Positions 1-7,778 of a stretch of DNA of 64,000 nucleotides are shown piece by piece (positions within the stretch are counted from its first letter, which is position 1; each line of letters begins with the position of its first letter). The notes beneath the pieces were generated by a model, which saw only the letters and a list, made by a program, of their open reading frames with translations, searched no databases and had not been told where the DNA came from. A program made the translations under genes and the position numbers. This DNA is from Sphingobacteriales bacterium 44-15 (GTDB taxonomy: Bacteria; Bacteroidota; Bacteroidia; Chitinophagales; Chitinophagaceae), in NCBI GenBank assembly GCA_001899685.1, contig MKWG01000046.1:62001-126000 (forward strand). The letters are read 5' to 3'.

Positions 1-393
1 CTGCAATTGCAGTTGTGCTAATTGTACATTGCGTTGCGCATCCTGGCGATAAATATCCGCTGCATGTGCATATTGATCCTGTATATTGCCGAACCAGTTC
101 CGTTCATTCAGCTCGGCGTTCAGCCTTTCAAGGCTTCGCTGTATATCCCGCAGAGCATCCTGTATGCCTTTACTTTCTATTCCGTCATCCGGAACGGACT
201 CATCATTAATGGAACCGCTCTCTGATTTTTCTTTTCCGGGTAATGTGTCTGTCGCAGTGACCTGCAGCTTTTGAGGAAAGCGGCGAAAGGAGTATGCACC
301 GCCGGTGCTGAACGAAAGGCTGCTGAAAGCAACCGCTGAAAAAATAATAAGGAACAGGACATTCCTGCAGCGGGAAACAGTATGTTTTTGCAT
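1..393 (-). CDS. Exported helical protein, C-terminus cut by window edge
   Basis: This reading frame stays open for 131 codons from an ATG at 393 to the window edge, so only the N-terminal part is visible. It begins with a basic MQKHTVSRCR stretch and a hydrophobic segment (about residues 13-30), which looks like a signal peptide or membrane anchor. A linker rich in Ser, Glu and Asp follows to about residue 75. The rest is charged and Gln/Arg-rich with no prolines and looks helical or coiled-coil (for example around DIQRSLERLNAELNE). I do not recognise a family. The gene is divergent from the barrel gene at 621, and the gap between them carries two identical-geometry palindromes at 419-456, so it is probably under specific repression. 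Similar small exported proteins are often found beside BlaI/BlaR1-type regulators in Bacteroidota, but no such regulator is visible here. Confidence 0.65.
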   Translation of the reverse strand, partial: MQKHTVSRCRNVLFLIIFSAVAFSSLSFSTGGAYSFRRFPQKLQVTATDTLPGKEKSESGSINDESVPDDGIESKGIQDALRDIQRSLERLNAELNERNWFGNIQDQYAHAADIYRQDAQRNVQLAQLQLQ

Positions 394-418
394 GTCAGAT
401 CATTTTTGTGTTAAGAAA

Positions 419-456
419 TACGATGTTTGTCGTACAATACTACGATTTATTTCGTA
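419..456. promoter_or_regulatory. Twin palindromic operator, TACGA-N6-TCGTA repeated
   Basis: Two perfect inverted repeats of the form TACGA-N6-TCGTA lie at 419-434 and 441-456. The spacers differ (TGTTTG and TTTATT) while the arms are identical, which points to selection on the arms. The centres are 22 bp apart, about two helical turns, so two dimers would bind the same DNA face. The site lies 26 bp upstream of the leftward gene start at 393 and 165 bp upstream of the rightward start at 621. The size and symmetry resemble operators of winged-helix repressors such as the BlaI/MecI/CopY group, but the regulator is not identifiable from this window. Confidence 0.6.
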
Positions 457-620
457 CAACAAAAATTTTTATTCACATCTGCGCGGCAGTAAAACCTTAC
501 AGGTTTTATGATCTGCCGCCGGGAATTTGAAATATATTCCCGGCGATATTTAACAAGCCGGAAAGATGTATAAGCCTTATTTTGCAGGCAAATTCTTATA
601 TCTCTACAAAATCTTCCCGC

Positions 621-1208
621 ATGAAAAAATATGTGTTCGCTCTGGCAATGATGATCATTACAGGTGCACAATCGGCGCTGGCGCAGGATGATCCTGGTAA
701 CGGCGATGCCCCGGAAAAAAGAGGGTTTGATAAAAGCAGGCTTTTCTTTGGCGGCAATTTCGGACTGGGTTTCGGCACCAATACTTTTGTAAATGTTTCC
801 CCGCAGGTAGGATACAGGTTCAACGATTATTTTGCAGCAGGCGTTGGGGTTAATTTTAATTACTATAGCTATAAGTATTATAATTATGATGGCTCTGATC
901 TTTATAAGGAGAGTTTTGGGTACGCCGGATTTAATGTTTTTGGTCGTGTTTATCCGATCAAATTTATTTTACTGCAGGCTCAACCAGAACTAAATTATAG
1001 TTGGGGTTCCAGGAAGTTTTACGATGGAGCAGCCAAACAAAAGCTACCCGGGCAATTTGTTCCTTCCCTGCTTCTTGGCGGAGGCGCAGCTATCCCCACA
1101 GGCGGTCGTAATGGCGCCTTGCTCCTCATGATTCAGTATGACCTGGTACAGGATCAGCGCTCGCCCTACGGGAACCGGCCGTTCTTCTCGCTGGGCTATA
1201 ATTTCTAA
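621..1208 (+). CDS. Outer-membrane beta-barrel protein, small
   Basis: A 195-residue protein starting at the ATG at 621. The frame is open upstream to 582, but only the 621 start puts a signal peptide at the N-terminus (MKKYVFALAMMIITGAQSALAQ, residues 1-22, cleavage after AQ). After an acidic linker the mature protein is a series of alternating amphipathic strands rich in Gly, Tyr and Phe (LFFGGNFGLGFG, VSPQVGYRFNDYFAAGVGV, FSLGYNF) and ends in phenylalanine, as expected for an outer-membrane barrel inserted by BAM. Length fits an 8-stranded porin-like or OmpX/OmpW-sized barrel. Its ligand is unknown. It is divergent from the gene at 1-393 and may share its regulatory region. Confidence 0.75.
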   Translation: MKKYVFALAMMIITGAQSALAQDDPGNGDAPEKRGFDKSRLFFGGNFGLGFGTNTFVNVSPQVGYRFNDYFAAGVGVNFNYYSYKYYNYDGSDLYKESFGYAGFNVFGRVYPIKFILLQAQPELNYSWGSRKFYDGAAKQKLPGQFVPSLLLGGGAAIPTGGRNGALLLMIQYDLVQDQRSPYGNRPFFSLGYNF

Positions 1209-1320
1209 GGATGCCTCTTTTTGACCGGGCATGCTTCAATTAGCAATTATATCATTTACTTTGCAGGCGGAATGCCTGTATATTCCTTATGACAGGCGGT
1301 GACAAACCTTTAATATATTC

Positions 1321-2139
1321 ATGGCAAAATCATTGACCAGGCAGATTTTTGAGAAACAGCAGCAACTGGAGGTAGTTCCCCCCAATGAAGTTATCGCTAA
1401 ATGGGCTTCCAATGTGATCTGTGTATTGTACCCTGAGCTTTCCACCTGCGCATTTACATCAGAAGAGGAAATACAGCAGGCGCTTGCCGGGCTTCGGGAA
1501 GAGCTTATTAACATGCTGAAGGCTACAAAGCCCTGCTGCAATTGCAATATCGGGCAGGTAGCGGATGCTTTTTTTGAAGGAGTACCGGAGTTGTACCGGG
1601 TACTTAATACTGATGTAGAAGCTATCTTAAACGGCGATCCTGCTGCCAAAAGTGAATTTGAGGTGATCAGGGCATACCCGGGGTTTTATGCCCTTAGCTT
1701 TTATCGCATTGCTCACCTCTTACTATGGCTTGAAGTGCCCCTGCTGCCACGCATCCTTACGGAGCATGCGCATGCAAAGACAGGTATAGATATTCATCCG
1801 GGCGCTGTTATAGGAGAGCATTGCTACATGGATCATGGCACTGGTATCGTTATAGGAGAGACCGCTGTCATAGGCAATTATGTAAAAATATACCAGGGGG
1901 TAACCCTTGGAGCGCTGAGCGTGGATAAAAGTATGGCCGCTACCAAGCGGCACCCCAGCATTGAGGATCACGTCATCTTATACTCCAATGCAACTGTGCT
2001 GGGAGGAGATACCATTATAGGGCATAACAGCATCATAGGCGGGAATGTATGGCTCACCGGCAGCGTTCCCCCGGGCTCACTGGTATACCACAATTCTGAA
2101 ATAATAATCGAACAACGAAAAGTACAAAACTATAGTTAA
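1321..2139 (+). CDS. cysE: Serine O-acetyltransferase (EpsC/CysE type)
   Basis: Transfers acetyl from acetyl-CoA to L-serine to give O-acetylserine, the acceptor for sulfide in cysteine synthesis; cytoplasmic. The 272-residue protein has a helical N-terminal half and a left-handed beta-helix of hexapeptide repeats from about residue 150 (TGIDIHPGAVIGEHCYMDHG, TGIVIGETAVIGNYVKIYQGV). The His-Asp pair in CYMDHGTG and the H in KRHPSIEDHV match the family active-site region. Length is that of the longer EpsC-like form common in Bacteroidota. Its TAA stop overlaps the ATG of the next gene (TAATG at 2137-2141), so the pair is translationally coupled. Confidence 0.93.
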   Translation: MAKSLTRQIFEKQQQLEVVPPNEVIAKWASNVICVLYPELSTCAFTSEEEIQQALAGLREELINMLKATKPCCNCNIGQVADAFFEGVPELYRVLNTDVEAILNGDPAAKSEFEVIRAYPGFYALSFYRIAHLLLWLEVPLLPRILTEHAHAKTGIDIHPGAVIGEHCYMDHGTGIVIGETAVIGNYVKIYQGVTLGALSVDKSMAATKRHPSIEDHVILYSNATVLGGDTIIGHNSIIGGNVWLTGSVPPGSLVYHNSEIIIEQRKVQNYS

Positions 2140-3011
2140 TGGCTGGCGTAGCAGATCTTATCGGCAATACTCCCATGGTGGAGTTGCAGCAACTGAACAG
2201 GAATAATAAGGTTAAGATTTTTGCCAAGTTGGAAGGCAACAACCCCGGCGGAAGCGTAAAAGATCGTCCTGCTTTTAATATGATCCGGGCGGCAATAGAG
2301 CGCGGGGAGATCAAAGGCAGTTCAAAGCTTATCGAAGCTACCAGCGGCAATACAGGTATAGCGCTTGCGCTTGCCGCAAATCTTTTTGGTATAGAGGCAG
2401 AGCTGGCCATGCCTTCCAGCTCTACAAGAGAGCGTGTGCTTACTATGGAAGCTTACGGGGCAAAGGTGACCCTCCTCGACAGCATTGAGGCCTGTCGCGA
2501 TTATGCAGATGCAAAAGCTGCATCAGGCGAGTGTATACAGCTCAACCAGTTTGCCAACCCGGATAATTATCTTGCGCATTACCATACTACCGGGCCGGAA
2601 ATATGGCGTGATACCGCCGGGAGTGTCACTCATTTTGTGAGCGCTATGGGCACTACCGGTACTATCATGGGCTGCTCTATGTTCCTCAAAGAAAAAAATC
2701 CTGCCGTGCAGATCATAGGCTGCCAGCCCACTGAAAATGCTTCCATACCGGGTATCAGGCGGTGGCCCAAAGAGTATGTACCTAAAATTTTTGATGCTTC
2801 AAAAGTAGATGCTGTGATGGATGTGTCCCAGGAAGATGCTGTTGCGGTTACCCGGCAGCTTGCAAAAGCAGAAGGTATATTTGCCGGTATGAGCAGCGGC
2901 GGGGCAGCGTCTGCAGCGCTGAGGCTTAGCGAGCAGTTAAGTAGTGGCGTTATTGTCTTTATTGTCTGCGACAGGGGGGACCGTTACCTGAGCAGCGATC
3001 TTTTCGGATAA
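2139..3011 (+). CDS. cysM: Cysteine synthase B (PLP-dependent)
   Basis: Converts O-acetylserine plus sulfide (or thiosulfate) to cysteine using pyridoxal phosphate. The 290-residue protein shows the family N-terminus (LIGNTPMVEL), the PLP lysine K41 in NPGGSVKDRP, the phosphate- and substrate-binding loop SGNTG (residues 69-73) and the later glycine-rich SSGGAA loop. It follows the acetyltransferase with a one-base overlap, so O-acetylserine maker and user are made together. Length and motif spacing fit CysM rather than the longer CysK. There is no visible rho-independent terminator immediately after it; a repeat-rich gap follows. Confidence 0.93.
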   Translation: MAGVADLIGNTPMVELQQLNRNNKVKIFAKLEGNNPGGSVKDRPAFNMIRAAIERGEIKGSSKLIEATSGNTGIALALAANLFGIEAELAMPSSSTRERVLTMEAYGAKVTLLDSIEACRDYADAKAASGECIQLNQFANPDNYLAHYHTTGPEIWRDTAGSVTHFVSAMGTTGTIMGCSMFLKEKNPAVQIIGCQPTENASIPGIRRWPKEYVPKIFDASKVDAVMDVSQEDAVAVTRQLAKAEGIFAGMSSGGAASAALRLSEQLSSGVIVFIVCDRGDRYLSSDLFG

Positions 3012-3020
3012 TTGCTTTAT

Positions 3021-3165
3021 TTCACGCAAAGATGCAAAGGAAGCAAAGTCCGCAAAGAAAACCTCTTTGTGAAACTTCGTGTCCTGGTGTCTTTGTAGTT
3101 CAAAGATTTCACATGCGCAAAGAAAACCACATTTTCAAATCTTCACATTTTCAAATTCACCACCC
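3021..3165. repeat. Degenerate intergenic words (ACGCAAAG / CTTTGTG / TTCACATTTTCAAA)
   Basis: The gap after cysM contains a run of short similar words: CACGCAAAGATGCAAAGG, GCAAAGTCCGCAAAG, then CTCTTTGTGAAACTTCGTG in the opposite orientation, followed by two copies of a CACATTTTCAAAT-like word. The opposed A-rich and T-rich words can pair into imperfect hairpins. The same kind of sequence recurs near 50045-50075 (CCTTTGCGTG) and 34183-34225 (CACGAAG repeats). It is non-coding in all frames that matter; a role as terminator or RNA-stability element is inference. Confidence 0.5.
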
Positions 3166-3231
3166 TGCTCTCCCTGCCTCTCTGGTTCAAACCTCCTGCG
3201 TCTCATTATGCATCATTTCGCATCATTCCCG

Positions 3232-3239
3232 TACATTTG
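3232..3239 (+). promoter_or_regulatory. Putative -7 box TAnnTTTG upstream of yebC
   Basis: TACATTTG matches the Bacteroidota housekeeping -7 consensus TAnnTTTG exactly and lies 44 bp before the start of the YebC-type gene. I find no good TTTG -33 element at the usual spacing, so the call rests on the -7 box alone. Confidence 0.35.
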
Positions 3240-3283
3240 CTTCCCGGTTTAACCTCTAAAGCTTTAATAATTTATTTATATCA

Positions 3284-4006
3284 ATGGGAAGAATATTCGA
3301 AGTACGGAAATCTACTATGTTTGCCCGCTGGGATCGTATGGCCAAGCAGTTTACCCGCATTGGGAAAGAAATTGCGATTGCAGTAAAAGCCGGCGGCCCC
3401 GACCCAGCCACTAACCCTGCGCTCCGCAGGTGCATGCAAAATGCCAAGAGCGTGAATATGCCCAAGGACAGGGTGGAAGCTGCTATAAAGAGAGCGCAGG
3501 GCAAGGAGATGGATAACTATGATGAGATCCTGTATGAAGGCTACGCTCCCCATGGCGTGGCGGTATTGGTAGAAACAGCCACAGATAATCATGTGAGAAC
3601 AGTGGCAAACGTAAAAAGTCATTTCAATAAAGGCGGCGGCGCACTGGGTAACAGCGGCAGTGTGGCTTTTCAGTTCAAGAAAATGGGAGTGTTTAAAGTG
3701 AAGCCTGAGGGACTGAATCCTGAAGAGCTGGAACTGGAGCTGATTGACTACGGGCTGGAAGAGTTAGGAGACAGCACCGGTGAAAATGGCGAAGATATCC
3801 TGGTGATCAGGTGCGGGTTTACTGATTTCGGCAATATGCAGAAAGCGCTTGAAGAAAAAAATATCACGCCGCTCAGCGCTGAAGTGGAATGGATACCGGC
3901 TACGACAGTGGAATTGCCTGAAGACCAGGCGCAGGAAGTGCTGAAGTTGGTAGACCGGCTTGAGCAGGACGAAGATGTGCAGAAGGTGTTTCACAATCTT
4001 CAGTAA
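3284..4006 (+). CDS. yebC: YebC/PmpR-family protein (translation/transcription factor)
   Basis: A 240-residue member of the YebC/PmpR/TACO1 family. The N-terminus [21 protein letters not shown], the [15 protein letters not shown] block and the [14 protein letters not shown] segment are the family signature, followed by the [13 protein letters not shown] and [17 protein letters not shown] blocks that form the second and third domains. Members have been described both as DNA-binding regulators and as factors that relieve ribosome stalling; the sequence does not decide which. It is a single gene, flanked on both sides by intergenic repeat words. Confidence 0.92.
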   Translation: MGRIFEVRKSTMFARWDRMAKQFTRIGKEIAIAVKAGGPDPATNPALRRCMQNAKSVNMPKDRVEAAIKRAQGKEMDNYDEILYEGYAPHGVAVLVETATDNHVRTVANVKSHFNKGGGALGNSGSVAFQFKKMGVFKVKPEGLNPEELELELIDYGLEELGDSTGENGEDILVIRCGFTDFGNMQKALEEKNITPLSAEVEWIPATTVELPEDQAQEVLKLVDRLEQDEDVQKVFHNLQ

Positions 4007-4060
4007 GGAGAAAGATGAAAGAGGTAATTTCACGTCTCACCTTTCACGTTTCACATAGCA
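4007..4060. repeat. Intergenic repeat words, TGAAAG / CTTTCACGTTTCAC type
   Basis: Directly after the yebC stop lies GGAGAAAGATGAAAGAGG followed by TTTCACGTCTCACCTTTCACGTTTCAC. The first half is purine-rich and the second half is its approximate reverse complement, so the transcript could fold back on itself. It belongs to the same word family as 4884-4945, 42520-42605 and 58562-58640. Confidence 0.5.
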
Positions 4061-4095
4061 CCAGTATTTTACAAACACTTTAAAAATATTATCCA

Positions 4096-4749
4096 TTGCC
4101 CAGCTACGAAAAGATTTTTACGAATAACAAAGAATGGGTGCAGTCAAAGCTGAATGCGGATGCAGACTTCTTTGAAAAACTGGCAAAAGACCAGAACCCC
4201 GAATATCTCTACATTGGCTGCAGCGACAGCCGTGTGCCTGCCAATGAGATCATGGGGCTTGAGCCCGGAGATGTCTTTGTGCACAGGAACGTTGCCAACC
4301 TGGTATGTTCCATTGATTTGAATGTAATGGCCGTAATTAACTATGCGGTACGCCACCTTGAAGTAAAGCACGTGGTGGTATGCGGGCATTACAATTGCGG
4401 CGGCGTTAAGGCTGCCATGCAGCCCAAAGATCTGGGAATATTAAATCCCTGGCTCAGGAATATACGCGATGTATACCGCCTGCACAAAGAAGAGCTGAAC
4501 AGTATTACCAGTGAAGGTGACCGCTACAACAGGCTGGTAGAGCTGAATGTGCAGGAGCAGTGTATCAATGTCATTAAGCTCGCCAGCGTGCAGCAGCAGT
4601 TTGTAAAGAACGGCTATCCCCGGGTGCATGGATGGGTATTTGACCTCAAAACAGGTTTACTGAAAGATCTGAACCTCGATTTTGAAAAAATACTGCATGA
4701 TATCCAGGAGATATATAATCTTACCGATTCCAACTGGCAGTTAAAATAA
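4096..4749 (+). CDS. Beta-class carbonic anhydrase, TTG start
   Basis: Zinc enzyme interconverting CO2 and bicarbonate in the cytoplasm. The zinc site is visible as C42 and D44 in CSDSRVP and H98 and C101 in CGHYNCGG; R46 completes the Asp-Arg dyad. The 217-residue length fits the family. The start needs TTG: the conserved N-terminus (PSYEKIFTNNKEWV) begins immediately after TTG at 4096, no ATG or GTG lies in frame just upstream, and the first in-frame ATG (4255, in ANEIMG) would remove the first zinc ligands. Repeat-rich gaps flank the gene, so it is probably transcribed alone. Confidence 0.92.
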   Translation: MPSYEKIFTNNKEWVQSKLNADADFFEKLAKDQNPEYLYIGCSDSRVPANEIMGLEPGDVFVHRNVANLVCSIDLNVMAVINYAVRHLEVKHVVVCGHYNCGGVKAAMQPKDLGILNPWLRNIRDVYRLHKEELNSITSEGDRYNRLVELNVQEQCINVIKLASVQQQFVKNGYPRVHGWVFDLKTGLLKDLNLDFEKILHDIQEIYNLTDSNWQLK

Positions 4750-4883
4750 AGTTATAAGCAAAAATATTCCTGCTTTTTGTCGGTCCATAGGCTTATATTT
4801 CCCTGATCAATACCGGGATAGCCTGAAGTATAAATGTGCTTTGGTGCATTGCAATAATAGAAGAATTGGTATATAGTGGCGCT

Positions 4884-4945
4884 ATGTCAAATGTGAAAGG
4901 TGAGAAGTGAGATGTGGAATGAACTTTCACCTTTGACGTCTCACG
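4884..4945. repeat. Imperfect inverted intergenic repeat, GTGAAAGGTGAGAAGTGAGA type
   Basis: GTGAAAGGTGAGAAGTGAGA on the left faces CTTTCACCTTTGACGTCTCACG on the right, with a loop of about a dozen bases; the arms pair imperfectly over about 20 positions. It stands 30 bp before the PIG-L gene, so it is a leader element as well as a post-gene one. It shares its words with several other gaps in this window. Confidence 0.55.
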
Positions 4946-4972
4946 ATCATCTGCAGACATATATAGTATTAC

Positions 4973-7507
4973 ATGAAAAGAATCTTTACATTTCTTTTAT
5001 TTACCTTTTATTTTTTAGCAGCCAGTGCCCGGCAGCCGCCGGTAGTGAGCAGTGCAGATATATTGCTGAAGCTTAAAAAGCTCAAAGTGCTCGGAAGTGT
5101 CCTGTATATAGCCGCCCACCCGGACGACGAGAATACCAGATTATTAGCTTACCTCGCCAATGGCAGGCTGTACCGTACGGGCTACCTGAGCCTCACCAGG
5201 GGCGATGGCGGTCAGAATCTGATAGGCGATGAGCAGGGCATAGAGCTCGGCCTGATCAGAACGCAGGAGCTGCTTGCCGCCAGGAAAATAGACGGCGCGG
5301 AACAATTTTTTAGCCGTGCGTATGATTTCGGATTTTGCAAACGCACTGAGGAAGCACTGGAGAAATGGAACAAAGACCTGATATTAAGCGATGTGGTTTG
5401 GGTGATCCGTAAGTTCAGGCCTGATGTGATCATTACACGTTTCCCCGAAGATTCCCGTGCAGGTCATGGTCATCATTCTGCATCAGCTGTACTGGCGCAC
5501 CTGGCCTTTGAAGCGGCTGCCGACCCAACTAAATATCCCGAACAATTAAAAAATGGCGTTACCCCCTGGCAGGCAAAACGCATTTTGTGGAACACTTTTA
5601 ATTTCGGCGGGCTTAATACGCAGGACGAAAAGCAATTAAAGATTGATGTGGGCGGCTATAATGCTTTGCTGGGTAAAAGCTATGGCGAAATAGCGGCGGA
5701 GAGCCGCAGCCAGCATAAGAGCCAGGGCTTTGGGGTAGCCGCACAACGCGGAGCTGCGCTGGAGTATTTCTCTCCCATAGAAGGAGCGCCTGCTACCGGA
5801 GATATAATGGATGGCGTAAATACCGGCTGGCAGCGTGCAGCGCCTGCAGATAAGATCGAAGCCATGACAGACAGCCTTATCGCAGGCTTTTCGTACGAGC
5901 ATCCTGAAGGATCGGTAGCGGGGCTGGTAAAGTTGTACAGCATGCTGAAGTCGTCTTCTGTTGACGGGTACTGGAAGACCCAAAAGCTGAAGGAGATACA
6001 TGATCTCATACAGTGGTGCTCGGGGTTGTATTTTGAAGCTACTACCAATGTGCCTTATATAGCGACAGGCGATTCATTGCAGGTAAATATAAATGTAGTG
6101 AACAGGGGAGGACTAAAAATAAGCGCAGCGGCTGTCAACCTGCTGAACAGGGAATTACCCTCTCCTTTACCTTTCGATCAGGCTGTCAATATCTCCGGTA
6201 AAATATTTGTTCCTGTGAATATGCCTTATTCACAGCCTTACTGGCTTGAAAAGGGATTAAATGGGGATCATTTTGCAGTAGACGACCAGGAGCTGATAGG
6301 CTTGCCTGAAAATCACCCCGCTTACAGTGTTGAGCTCACTCTTGAAATAGATAATCAATACCTGACTTATACCAAACCATTACTGTATAAGCATACAGAC
6401 CCCGTAACCGGCGAGCAGTACCAGCCTTTTTATGTGGTGCCGGCCCTGTCTTTATATGAATCGCCCCGCTTTGTTTTCACGCATCTTAACAATAAGCCTC
6501 CTTCGCCTGTAACGTTGGGTGTTACCGCGTTCACAGATCTGAAAAAGGCCAAGGCTGCATTTTTTCAGTATGAGTATAGGGGTAAGGACCTTATCAAAAA
6601 CAGCTTGCTGAAAGATACTTCCCTCTCATTATCCTTACATGATGCAGGCAGTTACCAGGTTCCGTCAACTACCATACTGAAAAATACCGGTGAAAAGGAA
6701 TGGCAGTTCTATGCAGAGTTACGCACTCCCTATAAGGACCGCTATCAATCCTATACTATCCGGAATATTTCCTATCCTCATATTCCTTCCATTATGTATC
6801 TCTACCTGAATAAGGTGAAGGTTATCAGTGAAAATATCATTACTTCCGGTAAAAAGATAGGATATATCACAGGCGCAGGAGACAAAGTCCCTGAAGCGCT
6901 TAAAGATATGGGATATGATGTTGTTTTCCTTGATGATAAAAATATCCCTGTGCTTGATCTGAGCAGCTTTGATGCCATTATAACAGGAGTAAGGGCTTAT
7001 AATGTGCATGAATGGCTGGGTAATGTATATGACAGGCTGATAAACTATGTGAAGAATGGTGGTAACCTGCTGGTGCAATACAATACAAGCAACTATATCG
7101 GGCCGGTAAAATCGAAGATCGGTCCATATCCTTTTGATATCTCCCGCGGAAGGGTAACAGATGAAAATGCCAAAGTGAATTTTCTCCTTCCTGACGATCC
7201 TGTGCTCAACTGGCCCAACAAGATCACCCAAAAAGATTTTGAAGGATGGATACAGGAGCGGGGAATATACTTTGCGGATAACCTTTCCAAATCTTACAGA
7301 ACGATCCTGGGTATGAAAGACCCCGGGGAAGAGGAACAGAGCGGGAGTCTGGTTGTAGCTGATTATGGAAAAGGACGATTTATATATACCGGTCTTGTCT
7401 TTTTCAGGCAATTACCTGCAGGAACAGGCGGGGCTTACAGATTATTCGCTAATTTGGTCTCCAATCCTAATCAACGTAATTCTAATGGCTCAGCGAAAAG
7501 AAGATAA
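4973..7507 (+). CDS. Exported PIG-L family deacetylase with GATase-like C-terminal domain
   Basis: An 844-residue exported protein. Residues 1-20 form a signal peptide (MKRIFTFLLFTFYFLAASAR). The PIG-L/LmbE deacetylase domain follows, with the metal motif AHPDDE at 48-53 and the second histidine motif GHGHHSAS near residue 165. Enzymes of this fold remove the acetyl group from N-acetylglucosamine-type substrates using zinc. The middle is a beta-rich region and the part from about residue 625 (KKIGYITGAGDKVPEAL) resembles a class-I glutamine-amidotransferase-like fold without an obvious catalytic Cys. Most PIG-L enzymes are under 300 residues, so this is the large exported Bacteroidota form. 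It overlaps the next small gene by 23 bp, opening a four-gene operon that ends in a symporter. Confidence 0.88.
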   Translation: MKRIFTFLLFTFYFLAASARQPPVVSSADILLKLKKLKVLGSVLYIAAHPDDENTRLLAYLANGRLYRTGYLSLTRGDGGQNLIGDEQGIELGLIRTQELLAARKIDGAEQFFSRAYDFGFCKRTEEALEKWNKDLILSDVVWVIRKFRPDVIITRFPEDSRAGHGHHSASAVLAHLAFEAAADPTKYPEQLKNGVTPWQAKRILWNTFNFGGLNTQDEKQLKIDVGGYNALLGKSYGEIAAESRSQHKSQGFGVAAQRGAALEYFSPIEGAPATGDIMDGVNTGWQRAAPADKIEAMTDSLIAGFSYEHPEGSVAGLVKLYSMLKSSSVDGYWKTQKLKEIHDLIQWCSGLYFEATTNVPYIATGDSLQVNINVVNRGGLKISAAAVNLLNRELPSPLPFDQAVNISGKIFVPVNMPYSQPYWLEKGLNGDHFAVDDQELIGLPENHPAYSVELTLEIDNQYLTYTKPLLYKHTDPVTGEQYQPFYVVPALSLYESPRFVFTHLNNKPPSPVTLGVTAFTDLKKAKAAFFQYEYRGKDLIKNSLLKDTSLSLSLHDAGSYQVPSTTILKNTGEKEWQFYAELRTPYKDRYQSYTIRNISYPHIPSIMYLYLNKVKVISENIITSGKKIGYITGAGDKVPEALKDMGYDVVFLDDKNIPVLDLSSFDAIITGVRAYNVHEWLGNVYDRLINYVKNGGNLLVQYNTSNYIGPVKSKIGPYPFDISRGRVTDENAKVNFLLPDDPVLNWPNKITQKDFEGWIQERGIYFADNLSKSYRTILGMKDPGEEEQSGSLVVADYGKGRFIYTGLVFFRQLPAGTGGAYRLFANLVSNPNQRNSNGSAKRR

Positions 7508-7646
7508 TATAAACAAAGGCGGAGGTACCGGCATCATTGTAGGTGTAGGCATAGGCGTATTGGTAACATTGATATTTAAGAAAATAGGCATCGGGATCCT
7601 TATGGGAATTATCGTGGCGTTCTTATTGCGCCGTTCATTTAAATAA
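7485..7646 (+). CDS. Small glycine-rich membrane protein (53 aa)
   Basis: A 53-residue protein whose ATG at 7485 lies inside the end of the PIG-L gene. It has a charged N-terminus (MAQRKEDNINKGGG) and two hydrophobic segments (about 15-31 and 35-48) separated by KKIG, with a basic end LLRRSFK. The glycine spacing (GxxxGxG) suggests tight helix packing. It sits between an exported deacetylase and a symporter in overlapping genes, so it may be an accessory subunit of the transporter. No family recognised. Confidence 0.65.
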   Translation: MAQRKEDNINKGGGTGIIVGVGIGVLVTLIFKKIGIGILMGIIVAFLLRRSFK

Positions 7647-7655
7647 ATTTCAACA

Positions 7656-7778
7656 ATGCTGACACCGGAAGAGCGTCCGCCAATATTTAAAAGCTGGAAT
7701 ACCTGGTATATTCTGGTAGCGCTTGCGCTGGCATTGCAGATCGTTTTGTTTATTTATTTTACGAAATATTTCTCATGA
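7656..7778 (+). CDS. Single-pass membrane microprotein (40 aa) coupled to symporter
   Basis: A 40-codon gene from ATG at 7656 to TGA at 7776-7778: MLTPEERPPIFKSWNTWY, then one transmembrane segment (about residues 19-35) and a short FTKYFS tail. Its stop overlaps the symporter start as ATGA (7775-7778), which is typical translational coupling. The short Pro-rich N-terminus with a Trp-containing interface, then a single helix, resembles the small subunits that sit next to sodium:solute symporters in many bacteria (compare YhdT/DUF4212-like partners), but I cannot assign it to a family. Confidence 0.7.
   Translation: MLTPEERPPIFKSWNTWYILVALALALQIVLFIYFTKYFS

Noticed and set aside
6719-7411. 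230-codon frame on the minus strand
   Set aside because: It lies wholly inside the well-supported PIG-L gene and its translation resembles no protein.
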